Source: Streptacidiphilus anmyonensis (GTDB taxonomy: Bacteria > Actinomycetota > Actinomycetes > Streptomycetales > Streptomycetaceae). From it: a DNA stretch of 64,000 nucleotides. A program made the translations under genes and the position numbers. Location: contig NZ_BBPQ01000009.1 in assembly GCF_000787855.1 (NCBI RefSeq), positions 47,028-111,027 of the forward strand. Reading direction: 5' to 3'. Below the pieces are notes generated by a model that saw nothing but the letters and a program-made list of their open reading frames with translations, was not told where the DNA came from and ran no database searches. Position 1 is the stretch's first letter, and each line of letters opens with the position of its first letter. This document shows positions 56,066 to 64,000 of the stretch, in pieces.

Positions 56066-56845
56066 CTACCGGTAGTGGACGTCGGCCTCGCCGCTCGTCA
56101 CCGCCACGGAGACCGCGCCGGTCGCCGAGGGAGAGGACAGGAGCGGGTCCACCGAGCTGCTGCCGCTGGTGACGGACGCCTTCACCCGGTACTGCGTGCC
56201 GCGTGGCAGGGCGACGGAGACCTGCCCGGAGGTCGCGCCGGCCGTGACGGACACGGGCGGCGCCGCGAACCCGAGGTCCACCTCGCCCGAGCCGGCGACG
56301 GCGTCCACCCTGTCACTCGTCAGGTCCGTGCCGCTGATCTGGCCGGATCCCACCCGGATGTCGAGCGCGCCGCTCGTGCGGGACAGGTCGACCTCGCCCG
56401 AGCCGAACTGTGCGGTGACCGGGCCCGCCATGGCCGTGACGCCCAGCTGCCCGGAGCCTCCCGTGGAGACGATCTCGGCCGTGGCCGGCACCGTGACGTC
56501 AAGCTGCACCGCGCACTTGTCGACCGGGAACTTCTCCCCGTCGCAGCTCGCGTCCACGTTCAGGGTGCCGCTCGCCGGGTCGAACTTCACGAACACCGTC
56601 GGCTTGGAGAACACCCACTGCATCGACTGCGTCACCCGCGCCGTGCCCCCGCTCGCGGGATGCACCTGCACCTGCGCCGGCCCGGTGTTCAACTGCACCG
56701 ACTTGACCTGGTCGGCCGCGTACGCATCCGTGTGCGACGACTGCTTCTGCAGCATCTGCGTCAGGAGCGCCCCGGACGAGAAGGTCGCCGCCACGATGAT
56801 GACGAGCGCCGACAGCACCCACCAGATCCTCTTCTGCCTGTCCAT
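56066..56845 (-). CDS. DUF4097 beta-repeat surface protein
   Basis: A 259-residue protein with an N-terminal signal-anchor helix (IWWVLSALVIIVAATFSSGAL, about 7-27) and an extracytoplasmic DUF4097 beta-helix-like domain built from GSGEVDL / GSGQI / SGEADV repeats (about 125-259). Two Cys (SCDGEKFPVDKC) probably pair. Such proteins are called putative adhesins and often sit with LiaF/two-component genes. It lies 23 bp downstream of the response regulator in a histidine kinase-regulator-DUF4097 operon, so it may be its output or sensor partner. A GGGAGGGAAAG box sets the ATG. Confidence 0.88.
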   Translation of the reverse strand: MDRQKRIWWVLSALVIIVAATFSSGALLTQMLQKQSSHTDAYAADQVKSVQLNTGPAQVQVHPASGGTARVTQSMQWVFSKPTVFVKFDPASGTLNVDASCDGEKFPVDKCAVQLDVTVPATAEIVSTGGSGQLGVTAMAGPVTAQFGSGEVDLSRTSGALDIRVGSGQISGTDLTSDRVDAVAGSGEVDLGFAAPPVSVTAGATSGQVSVALPRGTQYRVKASVTSGSSSVDPLLSSPSATGAVSVAVTSGEADVHYR

Positions 56846-56868
56846 TCTTTCCCTCCCAGTTGCTCGTC

Positions 56869-57510
56869 TCAGGCGTCGAGGAAACGCAGCACCGCCATGA
56901 CGCGGCGGTGCTCGCCCTCGGTCGGGGGCAGGTCCAGCTTCGTGAAGATGCTGTTGATGTGCTTGGCCACCGCGCTCTCGCTGACCACGAGTTCACGGGC
57001 GATCGCGGCGTTGGAGCGGCCCTCGGCCATCCGGCCCAGCACCTCGCGCTCGCGCGGGGTGAGCTGGTCCAGCGGCCCGCTCTGGCGGCGCAGCAGCAGC
57101 TGCGAGACGACCTCGGGGTCCAGCGCGGTGCCGCCCGCGGCGACCCGTTCCAGCGCGTCGAGGAAGTCGTCGACGTTGGCCACCCGTTCCTTCAGCAGGT
57201 AGCCGACGCCCCGGTTGTCGCCGGTGAGCAGGTCCGCGGCATAGCGCTCCTCGACGTACTGGGAGAGCAGCAGCACCGCGACGGAGGGCCACTGACGGCG
57301 GATCATCAGGGCCGCACGCACCCCCTCGTCGGTGAAGCCGGGCGGCATCCGCACGTCCGTCACCACGACGTCCGGCTGGTGCTCGTCGACGGCGGCGAGC
57401 AGTTCCTCGGCGTCGTTGACCGCCGCGACGACGGAGTACCCGACCGCCTCGAGCACCTTGACCAGTCCCACCCGCAGCAGGACGGAGTCCTCGGCGATTA
57501 CAGCGCGCAC
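56869..57510 (-). CDS. NarL/LuxR-family response regulator
   Basis: A 213-residue response regulator. The receiver domain (1-120) has the acidic pair (AEDS), the phosphorylated Asp52 (VVVTDVRMPP) and Lys in YLLKERV. The C-terminal LuxR helix-turn-helix is LTPREREVLGRMAEGRSNAAIARELVVSESAVAKHINSIFTKLDL. It overlaps the histidine kinase gene by 13 bp, so translation is coupled. The start is GTG 57510. Confidence 0.95.
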   Translation of the reverse strand: MRAVIAEDSVLLRVGLVKVLEAVGYSVVAAVNDAEELLAAVDEHQPDVVVTDVRMPPGFTDEGVRAALMIRRQWPSVAVLLLSQYVEERYAADLLTGDNRGVGYLLKERVANVDDFLDALERVAAGGTALDPEVVSQLLLRRQSGPLDQLTPREREVLGRMAEGRSNAAIARELVVSESAVAKHINSIFTKLDLPPTEGEHRRVMAVLRFLDA

Positions 57511-58796
57511 GGCAGCTCCACATGAAGAGTCGTCGGTCCCCCGAGGGGGCTGTTGATCTGCAGCGTCCCGTCCACGGACGCCGCTCGCTGGCGCAGGCCC
57601 ACGAGGCCGCTGCCCTTGCCCGGGTCGGCTCCGCCGACCCCGTCGTCGGTCACCGTGATGACCAGGACCGGCCCGTTCACCCCCGGCCGCTCCGCCACGG
57701 CGACCTCCGCGCGTGAGGCGCGGGCGTGCTTGGCGATGTTGGCCAGCGCCTCGGAGACCACGAAGTACGCCACCGCCTCGACGGCCGGCGCGGCCCGCCG
57801 CTCCAGCCGCACCTGGAGCCGGACCGGCAGCGGCGCGCGGGCCGCGATCCCCGACAGGGCCGCGTCCAGGCCGCGGTCCTCCAGCACCACCGGGTGCAGG
57901 CCCCGTACCAGGTCGCGCAGTTCGGCGATGGCGGCCTGAGCCTCGCCGTGCGCCTCGTCGATCACGACCATCGCGCGCGCGGCCTGCTCCTGCGGTGGCA
58001 GGTTCTTCAGTGTGCGCTTGGCCAGCCCGAGGTTCATCGCCAGCGACACCAGCCGCTGCTGCGCGCCGTCGTGCAGGTCCCGCTCGATCCGGCGCCGCTC
58101 GGCGTCCGCGGCGTCGACCACCTCGGCCCGGCTCTCCGCCAGGTCCTCCACGCGCCGCGTCAGTTCCGCCAGCTCACGGGCCCGGTTGGGCCCGAGCAGA
58201 CCGGCCGCCGCGCGGGTGTCCATCATCCGCCCGAACAACGCCATCCACGGCGCGAACACGAGCGCGAGCGAGCCGAGCACGATCAGCCAGGTGATGCCGT
58301 GGTGGTTGATCCCGAGGACGAGCGTGGCGGGCGTGCCGCCCGGTGCGCCGAGCACGGGTGGCTCGCCGGTCGTCCCGCCACTCGGCACCGCCCAGTACCA
58401 CGCCGGGAGGCTCACCAGCACCAGCCCGCAGGTGATCACGCATACGGTGGCCAGCGCATACAGCGCCATGACGGTGTTCACCAGGAGGTGGTAGAGAAGC
58501 TGTCGCCAGGTCGTCTCGACGGTGAGCGCGCGCCAGCGCGGCCGCACCTGCGGGACGGCCGGGATCTCCAGCCCCAGGAGCGAACGGAAACGACTGCGGT
58601 GAATCCTCGTCAGCACCGGGATCAGCAGGAGCGCCATCACCGGCCCGAGCACGAACGCCGCGCCGCTCGGCCGGACCAACACCGCGAACGCCCAGATGTT
58701 CGCCGTCGGCACGGCCGAGGCGAGGAAGACGAGGTCGCGCAGCCCCTGGCGCCCGTACGGGGCGAGGGCTGTGCGGACCGCACGGGAGAAGGGCAT
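57498..58796 (-). CDS. Sensor histidine kinase, NarL-partner type
   Basis: A 432-residue membrane kinase with about five N-terminal hydrophobic segments (20-40, 48-64, 103-130, 160-187) forming the sensor, a short coiled coil, and a HisKA_3 domain with the phosphorylated His242 in ERRRIERDLHDGAQQRLV. The C-terminal HATPase_c has N box VSEALANIAKHARAS and G1 DDGVGGADPGKGSGLVGLRQRA. First gene of the operon with the LuxR regulator and DUF4097 protein, a layout like cell-envelope-stress systems. The signal is unknown. Confidence 0.94.
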   Translation of the reverse strand: MPFSRAVRTALAPYGRQGLRDLVFLASAVPTANIWAFAVLVRPSGAAFVLGPVMALLLIPVLTRIHRSRFRSLLGLEIPAVPQVRPRWRALTVETTWRQLLYHLLVNTVMALYALATVCVITCGLVLVSLPAWYWAVPSGGTTGEPPVLGAPGGTPATLVLGINHHGITWLIVLGSLALVFAPWMALFGRMMDTRAAAGLLGPNRARELAELTRRVEDLAESRAEVVDAADAERRRIERDLHDGAQQRLVSLAMNLGLAKRTLKNLPPQEQAARAMVVIDEAHGEAQAAIAELRDLVRGLHPVVLEDRGLDAALSGIAARAPLPVRLQVRLERRAAPAVEAVAYFVVSEALANIAKHARASRAEVAVAERPGVNGPVLVITVTDDGVGGADPGKGSGLVGLRQRAASVDGTLQINSPLGGPTTLHVELPCAL

Positions 58797-58962
58797 GCGC
58801 CCAGGCTAGGGGCTGAATGATCACCGTCGCCATGAACCCTGAGACCGTCTCAGGGTGTACCTGGCACCACCCCCGAAACGGCGACCAGCGCTACCGCGCT
58901 TCACAGGCGGATCCGGAAGTCTTGGACACCGTAGGCCAGAACGACCCGTTGGGAGGGGACCG

Positions 58963-59391
58963 GTGAACGACACCGAACTCGGCGAACCGAGCGCGCTGGA
59001 CCTGGAGTTCCGCGGTCTGCCGCTGCTGGACTCGCCCTGGTCCGTCCGGTTCGCCCGCGCCACGCGGGGCCGCCGGGCGCTGGAGGTCTACAACAACGGC
59101 CTGCTGCTGGACGTGATGGTGCAGACGGACTTCTCCCCCCAACTGCTGCGCGGCGCGCGGCGCGGTTCCCGCGAGGGCCGCGACAGCGTGCTGGCCTGGG
59201 GCCACGTCTGTCCCGACGGCACGCCCCCCGCGCTGACCCTCGGCCGGGCCGGCACGCCCCTCCTCGGAGCGATCACCACCCCCGGCGGCTTCTGGCTCGC
59301 CCTCGCCGAGGGTGACGCCGCCCGCGTCATCGCCCACGCCCCCGACGGCACCCCCACAAAGCTCCGCGTCCGCGCCGGCTGGTCGCGCTAG
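58963..59391 (+). CDS. Hypothetical protein
   Basis: A 142-residue protein without signal or membrane segments. It starts MNDTELGEPSALDLEFRGLPLLDSPWSVRFARATRGRRALEVYNNGLLLDVMVQTDFSPQLLRG and ends in a beta-rich stretch (AITTPGGFWLALAEGDAARVIAHAPDGTPTKLRVRAGWSR). I do not recognise a family. The GTG 58963 start is fixed by a GGGAGGGGA box; the frame is open further upstream but without one. Divergent from the histidine kinase gene and convergent with glyS across a long inverted repeat. Confidence 0.75.
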   Translation: MNDTELGEPSALDLEFRGLPLLDSPWSVRFARATRGRRALEVYNNGLLLDVMVQTDFSPQLLRGARRGSREGRDSVLAWGHVCPDGTPPALTLGRAGTPLLGAITTPGGFWLALAEGDAARVIAHAPDGTPTKLRVRAGWSR

Positions 59392-59446
59392 GGACGTTGC
59401 AGACGTCAGGGGCGCGGGGAACCTGTGCGCGGTGGGCAACCACAAG

Positions 59447-59546
59447 AGGGGCGCGGGGAACTGCGCGACAAGCCACTGACGAGCAGATGGTCCTCACTGA
59501 GCAGGGCCATCCGCACAGGGTGGTTTCTCGCGCAATTCGCGCCCCT
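59447..59546. repeat. Long intergenic inverted repeat (GGGGCGCGG family)
   Basis: The left arm (AGGGGCGCGGGGAACTGCGCGACAAGCCAC..., 59447-59476) and right arm (GTGGTTTCTCGCGC...GCGCCCCT, ending 59546) pair imperfectly around inner GATGGTCC/GGGCCATC segments. A partial left-end copy occurs at 59407-59440. It lies between convergent stops at 59391 and 59581. Related to 19284-19389 and 45716-45816. Confidence 0.82.
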
Positions 59547-59580
59547 CAAGCGTGCTGCAACTATCTGCGGAAGCCCAGGG

Positions 59581-60963
59581 TCAGCAGCCGAGGAGCTTCG
59601 GGGCCAGGAACTGGTGCACCTGGTCGAGCGAGACGCGAGTCTGCTCCATCGAGTCGCGGTCGCGGATCGTCACCGCGTTGTCCTCGAGGGTGTCGAAGTC
59701 GACGGTGATGCAGAACGGCGTGCCGATCTCGTCCTGGCGGCGGTAGCGGCGCCCGATCGCGCCGGCGTCGTCGAACTCGACGTTCCAGAACTTGCGCAGG
59801 TCCGCGGCCAGGCCGCGGGCCTTCGGGGAGAGGTCCGCGTTGCGCGACAGCGGCAGCACCGCGACCTTGACCGGGGAGAGACGCGGGTCGAGCCGCATCA
59901 CGACGCGCTTCTCCATGACGCCCTTGGCGTTCGGCGCCTCGTCCTCGCGGTAGGCGTCGAGCATGAAGGCGAGCATCGCGCGGTTGACGCCGGCGGCCGG
60001 CTCGATGACGTAGGGGTACCAGCGCTCGCCGGACTCCTGGTCGAAGTACTTGAGGTCCACGCCCGAGGCCTCGCTGTGCGAGGCGAGGTCGTAGTCGGTG
60101 CGGTTGGCGATGCCCTCCAGCTCACCGAACTCGTTGCCGCCGAAGTTGAAGCGGTACTCGATGTCCACGGTGCGCTTGGCGTAGTGGGAGAGCTTCTCCT
60201 TCGGGTGCTCGAAGAAGCGGATGTTCTCCTCGCGGATGCCGAGGTTGCGGTACCAGTCCCAGCGCTCCTGCAGCCAGTACTCGTGCCACTTCTCGTCCTC
60301 GCCCGGCTTGACGAAGAACTCCATCTCCATCTGCTCGAACTCGCGGGTGCGGAAGATGAAGTTGCCCGGCGTGATCTCGTTGCGGAAGCTCTTGCCGGTC
60401 TGGGCGATGCCGAACGGCGGCTTCTTGCGCGAGGTGGTCTGCACCGCGGCGAAGTTGATGAAGATGCCCTGCGCGGTCTCCGGACGCAGGTACGCGAGGC
60501 CGGAGGCGTCCTCGGTCACGCCCAGGTGGGTCTTGAGCATGCCGGAGAACTGCTTGGGCTCGGTGAACTGGCCCTTGGTGCCGCAGTTCGGGCAGTTGAC
60601 GTCGGCGAGGCCGTTGGCCGGGAGCTTGCCGTGCTTGGCCTCGTACGCCTCCTCCAGGTGGTCCGCGCGGTAGCGCTTGTGACAGGAGGTGCACTCGGTC
60701 AGCGGGTCGTTGAAGGTGGCGACGTGGCCGGACGCCTCCCACACCTCGCGCGCGAGGATCACCGAGGAGTCAAGACCGACGACGTCCTCGCGGCCGGTGA
60801 CCATCGCACGCCACCACTGGCGCTTGATGTTCTCCTTGAGCTCCACACCGAGCGGTCCGTAGTCCCAGGCGGCTCGCTGACCGCCGTAGATCTCACTGCA
60901 GGGGTAGACGAAGCCACGGCGCTTGCTCAGGCTGACGATGGTGTCGATCTTGTCGGCGGCCAC
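59581..60963 (-). CDS. glyS: Glycyl-tRNA synthetase (alpha2 type)
   Basis: A 460-residue class II synthetase of the dimeric actinobacterial type. Class II motif 2 region reads [28 protein letters not shown], motif 3 is [16 protein letters not shown], and [13 protein letters not shown] is typical of GlyRS. Four cysteines (C91, C94, C124, C127) form a zinc site in the insertion. The anticodon-binding domain is at the C-terminus. The start is GTG 60963. It diverges from zur across a region with a Zur box. Confidence 0.96.
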   Translation of the reverse strand: MAADKIDTIVSLSKRRGFVYPCSEIYGGQRAAWDYGPLGVELKENIKRQWWRAMVTGREDVVGLDSSVILAREVWEASGHVATFNDPLTECTSCHKRYRADHLEEAYEAKHGKLPANGLADVNCPNCGTKGQFTEPKQFSGMLKTHLGVTEDASGLAYLRPETAQGIFINFAAVQTTSRKKPPFGIAQTGKSFRNEITPGNFIFRTREFEQMEMEFFVKPGEDEKWHEYWLQERWDWYRNLGIREENIRFFEHPKEKLSHYAKRTVDIEYRFNFGGNEFGELEGIANRTDYDLASHSEASGVDLKYFDQESGERWYPYVIEPAAGVNRAMLAFMLDAYREDEAPNAKGVMEKRVVMRLDPRLSPVKVAVLPLSRNADLSPKARGLAADLRKFWNVEFDDAGAIGRRYRRQDEIGTPFCITVDFDTLEDNAVTIRDRDSMEQTRVSLDQVHQFLAPKLLGC

Positions 60964-61068
60964 AGTGCTCTCTTCAGGTACGACGAAGCGGTCAAGGATG
61001 GATTTCCATGCACGCGGTTATCACAGGCTACCGGGCGGCGTGGGGAACGTTTCAAATCCGTGGTAGAT

Positions 61069-61083
61069 TGAAAATCGTTTTCA
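61069..61083. promoter_or_regulatory. Zur box between glyS and zur
   Basis: TGAAAATCGTTTTCA is a perfect 6+3+6 palindrome, close to the Streptomyces Zur box (TGAAAATNATTTTCA-like). It lies 107 bp before zur and 105 bp before glyS, in the divergent promoter region. Confidence 0.85.
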
Positions 61084-61189
61084 TGTGAATGCTGCCGTAC
61101 GAAACGCTCCCGTGCGCGCACGGACTGGCACAATTGCCCGGGAGGACTCCCGTCCTCCCCTCAACCGACAACTATCCGCAGGAGAGCCG

Positions 61190-61621
61190 GTGACCCCCGC
61201 GAACCCGTCGTCCCCCGCAAGGTCGACCCGTCAGCGCACCGCCGTCGCCTCCCTGCTCGCGGAGATCGACGACTTCCGCAGCGCGCAGGAACTGCACGAC
61301 CTGCTCAAGCACCGGGGCGACTCGGTCGGCCTGACCACCGTCTACCGCACGCTCCAGTCGCTCGCCGACGCCGGCGAGATCGACGTGCTGCGCACCGACG
61401 ACGGCGAGGCGGTCTACCGCCGCTGCAGCAGCGGCCACCACCATCACCTGGTCTGCCGCTCCTGCGGCCGGACCGTCGAGGTCGAGGGTCCGGCCGTGGA
61501 GCGCTGGGCCGAGGGCGTCGCGCGCGAGCACGGCTACGTCGACGTCGCCCACACCCTGGAGATCTTCGGCACCTGCGCGGACTGCGCCGCGCGGGGCGCG
61601 AACGCCGCTCAGGAGGTCTGA
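61190..61621 (+). CDS. zur: Fur-family zinc regulator Zur
   Basis: A 143-residue Fur-family repressor. The winged helix-turn-helix domain includes RSAQELHDLLKHRGDSVGLTTVYRTLQSLADAGEIDVLRTDDGEAVYRRC. The dimerisation domain has regulatory zinc ligands in CSSGHHHHLVCRSCGRTVEVEG and a structural CxxC pair (ICGTCADC-like, C-terminal). GTG 61190 is chosen for the AGGAG box; the longer frame to 61085 overlaps the operator. The Zur box upstream indicates autoregulation. The znuABC importer genes that I recall next to zur in S. coelicolor are absent. Its stop is 4 bp from that of the convergent uppS. Confidence 0.93.
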   Translation: MTPANPSSPARSTRQRTAVASLLAEIDDFRSAQELHDLLKHRGDSVGLTTVYRTLQSLADAGEIDVLRTDDGEAVYRRCSSGHHHHLVCRSCGRTVEVEGPAVERWAEGVAREHGYVDVAHTLEIFGTCADCAARGANAAQEV

Positions 61622-61640
61622 ACGCTCAGGAGGTCTGAAC
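61606..61640. repeat. 17-bp tandem duplication across zur and uppS stops
   Basis: CGCTCAGGAGGTCTGAAC occurs twice in tandem (61606-61623 and 61623-61640). The first copy ends zur (...QEV stop); read on the other strand, the second gives the last codons and stop of uppS. Confidence 0.85.
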
Positions 61641-62471
61641 GGGGCCCGGCTGTGACGGGACCTCGTTCGGCAGCGCCCCGCCGTAGCGGCGGTCGCGCAT
61701 GGCGAACTCCTCGCAGGCCCGCCACAGGTCGCGCCGGTCGAAGTCCGGCCAGAGCACGTCCTGGAACACCATCTCGGCATAGGCGGACTGCCAGATCAGG
61801 AAGTTGGACGTGCGCTGCTCGCCGCTCGGGCGGATGAACAGGTCCACGTCCGGCATGTCGCGGTGGTACATGTACTTCGCGAAGGTCTTCTCGTTGACCT
61901 TGCCCGGGTCCAGCCGGCCCTCGGCGACGTCCTTGGCCAGCGCCGCCGCGGCGTCGGCGATCTCCGCGCGACCGCCGTAGTTGACGCACATGTAGAGCGT
62001 CATGGCGTCGTTGTCGCGGGTCATCTCCTCGGCGACCTGGAGCTCCTGGACGACGGACTTCCACAGCTTGGGCATGCGGCCCGCCCAGCGGATCCGGATG
62101 CCCATGTCGTTCATCTCGTCGCGGCGGCGGTGGATCACGTCGCGGTTGAAGTTCATCAGGAAGCGGACCTCGTCGGGCGAGCGCTTCCAGTTCTCGGTGG
62201 AGAAGGCGTAGAGCGAGAGGTTCTTCACGCCCAGCTCCAGGCAGCCCTTGAGCACGTCGAGCACCACGGCCTCGCCGACCTTGTGCCCCTCCGTGCGCGG
62301 CAGGCCGCGCTCCTTGGCCCAGCGGCCGTTGCCGTCCATGACGATGGCGACGTGCTCGGGGACCAGCTCGCCCGGGATCTTGGGCGGCTGCGCGCCGCTC
62401 GGGTGCGGGGGAGGCGGGAGGTACTCCCGGGTCCGCTTGCCGCCGAAGAGTCCGCGCCGTGCCACAGCCAT
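61626..62471 (-). CDS. uppS: Isoprenyl (undecaprenyl-type) diphosphate synthase
   Basis: A 281-residue cis-prenyltransferase that adds isopentenyl diphosphate units to make the long polyprenyl carrier for cell-wall synthesis. Region I is [23 protein letters not shown], region [17 protein letters not shown], and region [31 protein letters not shown] 62471 is chosen (AGGGCAC upstream); the frame runs 70 codons further up into recO without a start signal. It lies 40 bp downstream of recO on the same strand. Confidence 0.95.
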   Translation of the reverse strand: MAVARRGLFGGKRTREYLPPPPHPSGAQPPKIPGELVPEHVAIVMDGNGRWAKERGLPRTEGHKVGEAVVLDVLKGCLELGVKNLSLYAFSTENWKRSPDEVRFLMNFNRDVIHRRRDEMNDMGIRIRWAGRMPKLWKSVVQELQVAEEMTRDNDAMTLYMCVNYGGRAEIADAAAALAKDVAEGRLDPGKVNEKTFAKYMYHRDMPDVDLFIRPSGEQRTSNFLIWQSAYAEMVFQDVLWPDFDRRDLWRACEEFAMRDRRYGGALPNEVPSQPGPVQTS

Positions 62472-62511
62472 GTGCCCTACTTCTTCTCTGCTACGACTAT
62501 TGCCTAGTGCC

Positions 62512-63258
62512 TCAGTGGGCCACGTACCGGAGCGAACGCAGCCCGCGTTCCAGGTGCCACTGGACGTAGGCGGCGACCAGCCCGCTGCCTTCGCGGCGGT
62601 GCCGCGGCTCGCAGGCGTCCGCGGTCTCCCAGTCGCCGGACAGCAGCGCGCCCAGCAGCTCCAGTGTCTCAGGGGAGGGTACGACACTCCCCGGCACCCG
62701 GCAGTCGCCGCACAGGGATCCGCCGGTCTGCACGGAGAAGAACCGGTTCGGCCCCGGCAGCCCGCAGGCGGCGCAGGCCGCGAAGGACGGGGCGTAGCCG
62801 TTGACCGCGAGGGAGCGCAGCAGGAACGCGTCGAGGACCAGGTGCGGCTCGTGCTCGCCGCTCGCGAGGGTGCGCAGCGCGCCGACGAGCAGCAGGTACT
62901 GCTGGACGGCCGGCTCGCCCTCGTTCTCGGTGAAGCGCTCCGCGGTCTCCAGCATCGCCGAGGCGGCGGTCCAGCGGTCGTAGTCGACCGCTATCCGGCC
63001 CCCGTACGGGGAGATCGTCTCGACCTGGGTGCACAGCGCGAGATGACGCCCGACGATCTCGTCCCCGCGGCAGAAGAACTGCACGTCCACGTGCGAGCAC
63101 GGCTCGAGCCGGGCGCCGAACTTCGACTTCGTCTTGCGCACCCCGCGCGCCACGGCGCGGACGCGGCCGTGCTGCCGGGTCAGGATGGTGATGATCCGGT
63201 CCGCCTCGCCCAGCTTCTGGGTGCGCAGCACCACCCCGTCGTCCCGGATCAGACTCAT
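62512..63258 (-). CDS. recO: DNA repair protein RecO
   Basis: A 248-residue recombination mediator that loads RecA with RecR. The N-terminal OB fold starts [55 protein letters not shown]-terminal zinc finger is formed by CAACGLPG and CGDCR (about 160-195). It lies upstream of uppS on the same strand, the usual order in streptomycetes. Confidence 0.95.
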   Translation of the reverse strand: MSLIRDDGVVLRTQKLGEADRIITILTRQHGRVRAVARGVRKTKSKFGARLEPCSHVDVQFFCRGDEIVGRHLALCTQVETISPYGGRIAVDYDRWTAASAMLETAERFTENEGEPAVQQYLLLVGALRTLASGEHEPHLVLDAFLLRSLAVNGYAPSFAACAACGLPGPNRFFSVQTGGSLCGDCRVPGSVVPSPETLELLGALLSGDWETADACEPRHRREGSGLVAAYVQWHLERGLRSLRYVAH

Positions 63259-63313
63259 AGGTCCATTCTGACGCGTCGGCCCCAGTGCTCGGGACCAGGC
63301 TCGCGAACACGGC

Positions 63314-63985
63314 TCAGGGACGCAGGGTCCGCGCCGCGACCGCGAGCGCGGCGTCGGTCTCCTCCCGGTTGAAGCCGAGGCACTGCCCGATCGCCCGCAG
63401 CACCGAGCGCTCGGCGGCCCGGTAGGGTCCGTCCGCGAGCGCGACCAGCGCGCCCTGGGTCAGCAGACGGGTGAGCCCCGGCGCGAGCAGGTGCGGCACG
63501 AGCGGCTCGATCGCGGTGTGCAGCTCGACGACGAGGGCGCTGCCGCACCCGCAGACGTCCCCCAGCGGGTCCTCGTCCTCGCTCGAGGCGGCGAGGTCGG
63601 CCAGCAGGCCGGGCTCGTCGAGGTCCGCGTAGCCGGCGTCGCGCAGCACCCCGATCGCGCTCTCCTTCACCGCGGGCGCGGCGCCGGGGCCGCCCGAGGC
63701 GGCGAGGACGGCGAGCGCGACGGCGTGCTGCGCGTTGCGCAGCATGGCCAGGAGCTGGCCGGAGGTGGGGTGGGCGAGCGCGTCCAGCCCGTAGCGGTGC
63801 CGGCAGGACGTGCACTGCAGCGTCGCCGCGGTGCGGCGTAGCGGCAGCAGGGGGATCCCCGCGACCCGTAGCCAGTTGCGGCCGCGCTGTCTGCGGTAGT
63901 TGCGGTCGCCGCCGCAGGCGAGGCAGTAGAACTCCCCGAGCAGCTCGGTGTGCCACCGGGCTGAGACAGCGACCACGTGCGCCAC
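63314..63985 (-). CDS. Zinc-ribbon protein with TerB-like domain
   Basis: A 223-residue protein. The N-terminal zinc ribbon uses C21/C24 (FYCLACGGDRNYRR) and C58/C61 (LQCTSCRHRYGLD). The C-terminal helical part (about 150-223: HTAIEPLVPHLLAPGLTRLLTQGALVALADGPYRAAERSVLRAIGQCLGFNREETDAAL) resembles TerB-family domains. Function unknown. GTG 63985 gives MAHVVAVSARWHTELLGEFYC. Upstream of recO on the same strand. The last 15 bases of the window hold no further feature. Confidence 0.8.
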   Translation of the reverse strand: MAHVVAVSARWHTELLGEFYCLACGGDRNYRRQRGRNWLRVAGIPLLPLRRTAATLQCTSCRHRYGLDALAHPTSGQLLAMLRNAQHAVALAVLAASGGPGAAPAVKESAIGVLRDAGYADLDEPGLLADLAASSEDEDPLGDVCGCGSALVVELHTAIEPLVPHLLAPGLTRLLTQGALVALADGPYRAAERSVLRAIGQCLGFNREETDAALAVAARTLRP

Positions 63986-64000
63986 GTTGGGCTCCTGCCT

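Overview
This is a 64 kb chromosomal window from a very GC-rich actinomycete of the Streptomycetaceae. The order of housekeeping genes matches what I recall of Streptomyces chromosomes: terD / ahpE / DUF3052 / aceE; fasR-fabD-fabH-acpP-fabF; hrdA-dnaG-dgt; ppdK-dusB; glyS-zur-uppS-recO. GTG starts are common and so are strong intergenic hairpins. Two acid-type secreted proteases (a G1 eqolisin-like enzyme and an S53 sedolisin), an HdeD-family membrane protein and an ammonium channel with an altered pore residue would suit an acid-tolerant genus such as Streptacidiphilus. That genus guess is inference.

Layout. 1-5164: a GC-rich low-complexity repeat, then minus-strand genes for a methyltransferase, a DUF475 (TerC-like) membrane protein, TerD, an AhpE-type peroxiredoxin, an unknown protein and DUF3052. 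5727-10798: pyruvate dehydrogenase E1 (aceE), the G1 protease and a secreted alpha/beta hydrolase. 10922-13995: a MerR-aldo/keto reductase pair, a serine hydrolase and a pirin. 14086-19137: the FasR regulator and the core type II fatty acid synthase operon. 19464-25353: a TetR-membrane protein pair, the S53 protease, DUF3145, and a divergent MarR/oxidoreductase pair. 25460-32590: tRNA-CAT, a secreted GH30 glycosidase with lectin domain, LysR, a dienelactone-hydrolase-like enzyme, HdeD, two identical tRNA-Asn genes, a YtxH-like protein and a xylulokinase-like sugar kinase. 32603-40907: amtB-glnK, the HrdA-like sigma factor, dnaG, a ferredoxin-reductase-like flavoprotein, dgt and a membrane protein. 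40986-47332: exported or cell-surface proteins (trypsin-like protease, esterase, lipoprotein, EXORDIUM-like protein), PAC2 and GNAT. 47738-54615: ppdK, dusB, and a divergent XRE regulator/MFS exporter pair. 54670-56060: a small degraded accessory patch. 56066-63985: a two-component system with a DUF4097 protein, then glyS, zur, uppS, recO and a zinc-ribbon/TerB-like protein.

Acetyl-CoA supply (aceE) and malonyl-CoA use (fabD-fabH-acpP-fabF) lie close together, and FasR is the expected activator of the fab operon. Several transcriptional controls can be read directly from the DNA: GlnR-type half-sites before amtB-glnK, a DasR-type site inside the GH30 promoter beside a LacI-type palindrome, a Zur box between glyS and zur, and autoregulatory palindromes beside the TetR, MarR and XRE genes.

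Most of the window is core genome. I see no prophage, intact insertion sequence, CRISPR array or secondary-metabolite cluster. The least ordinary places are the NADAR gene split by about 1 kb of foreign-looking DNA (54670-56060), the AmtB pore substitution with its GlnR boxes, the GH30 promoter, the S53 gene that seems to start at an AUC codon, and a family of roughly 100-bp intergenic inverted repeats placed at gene 3' ends.
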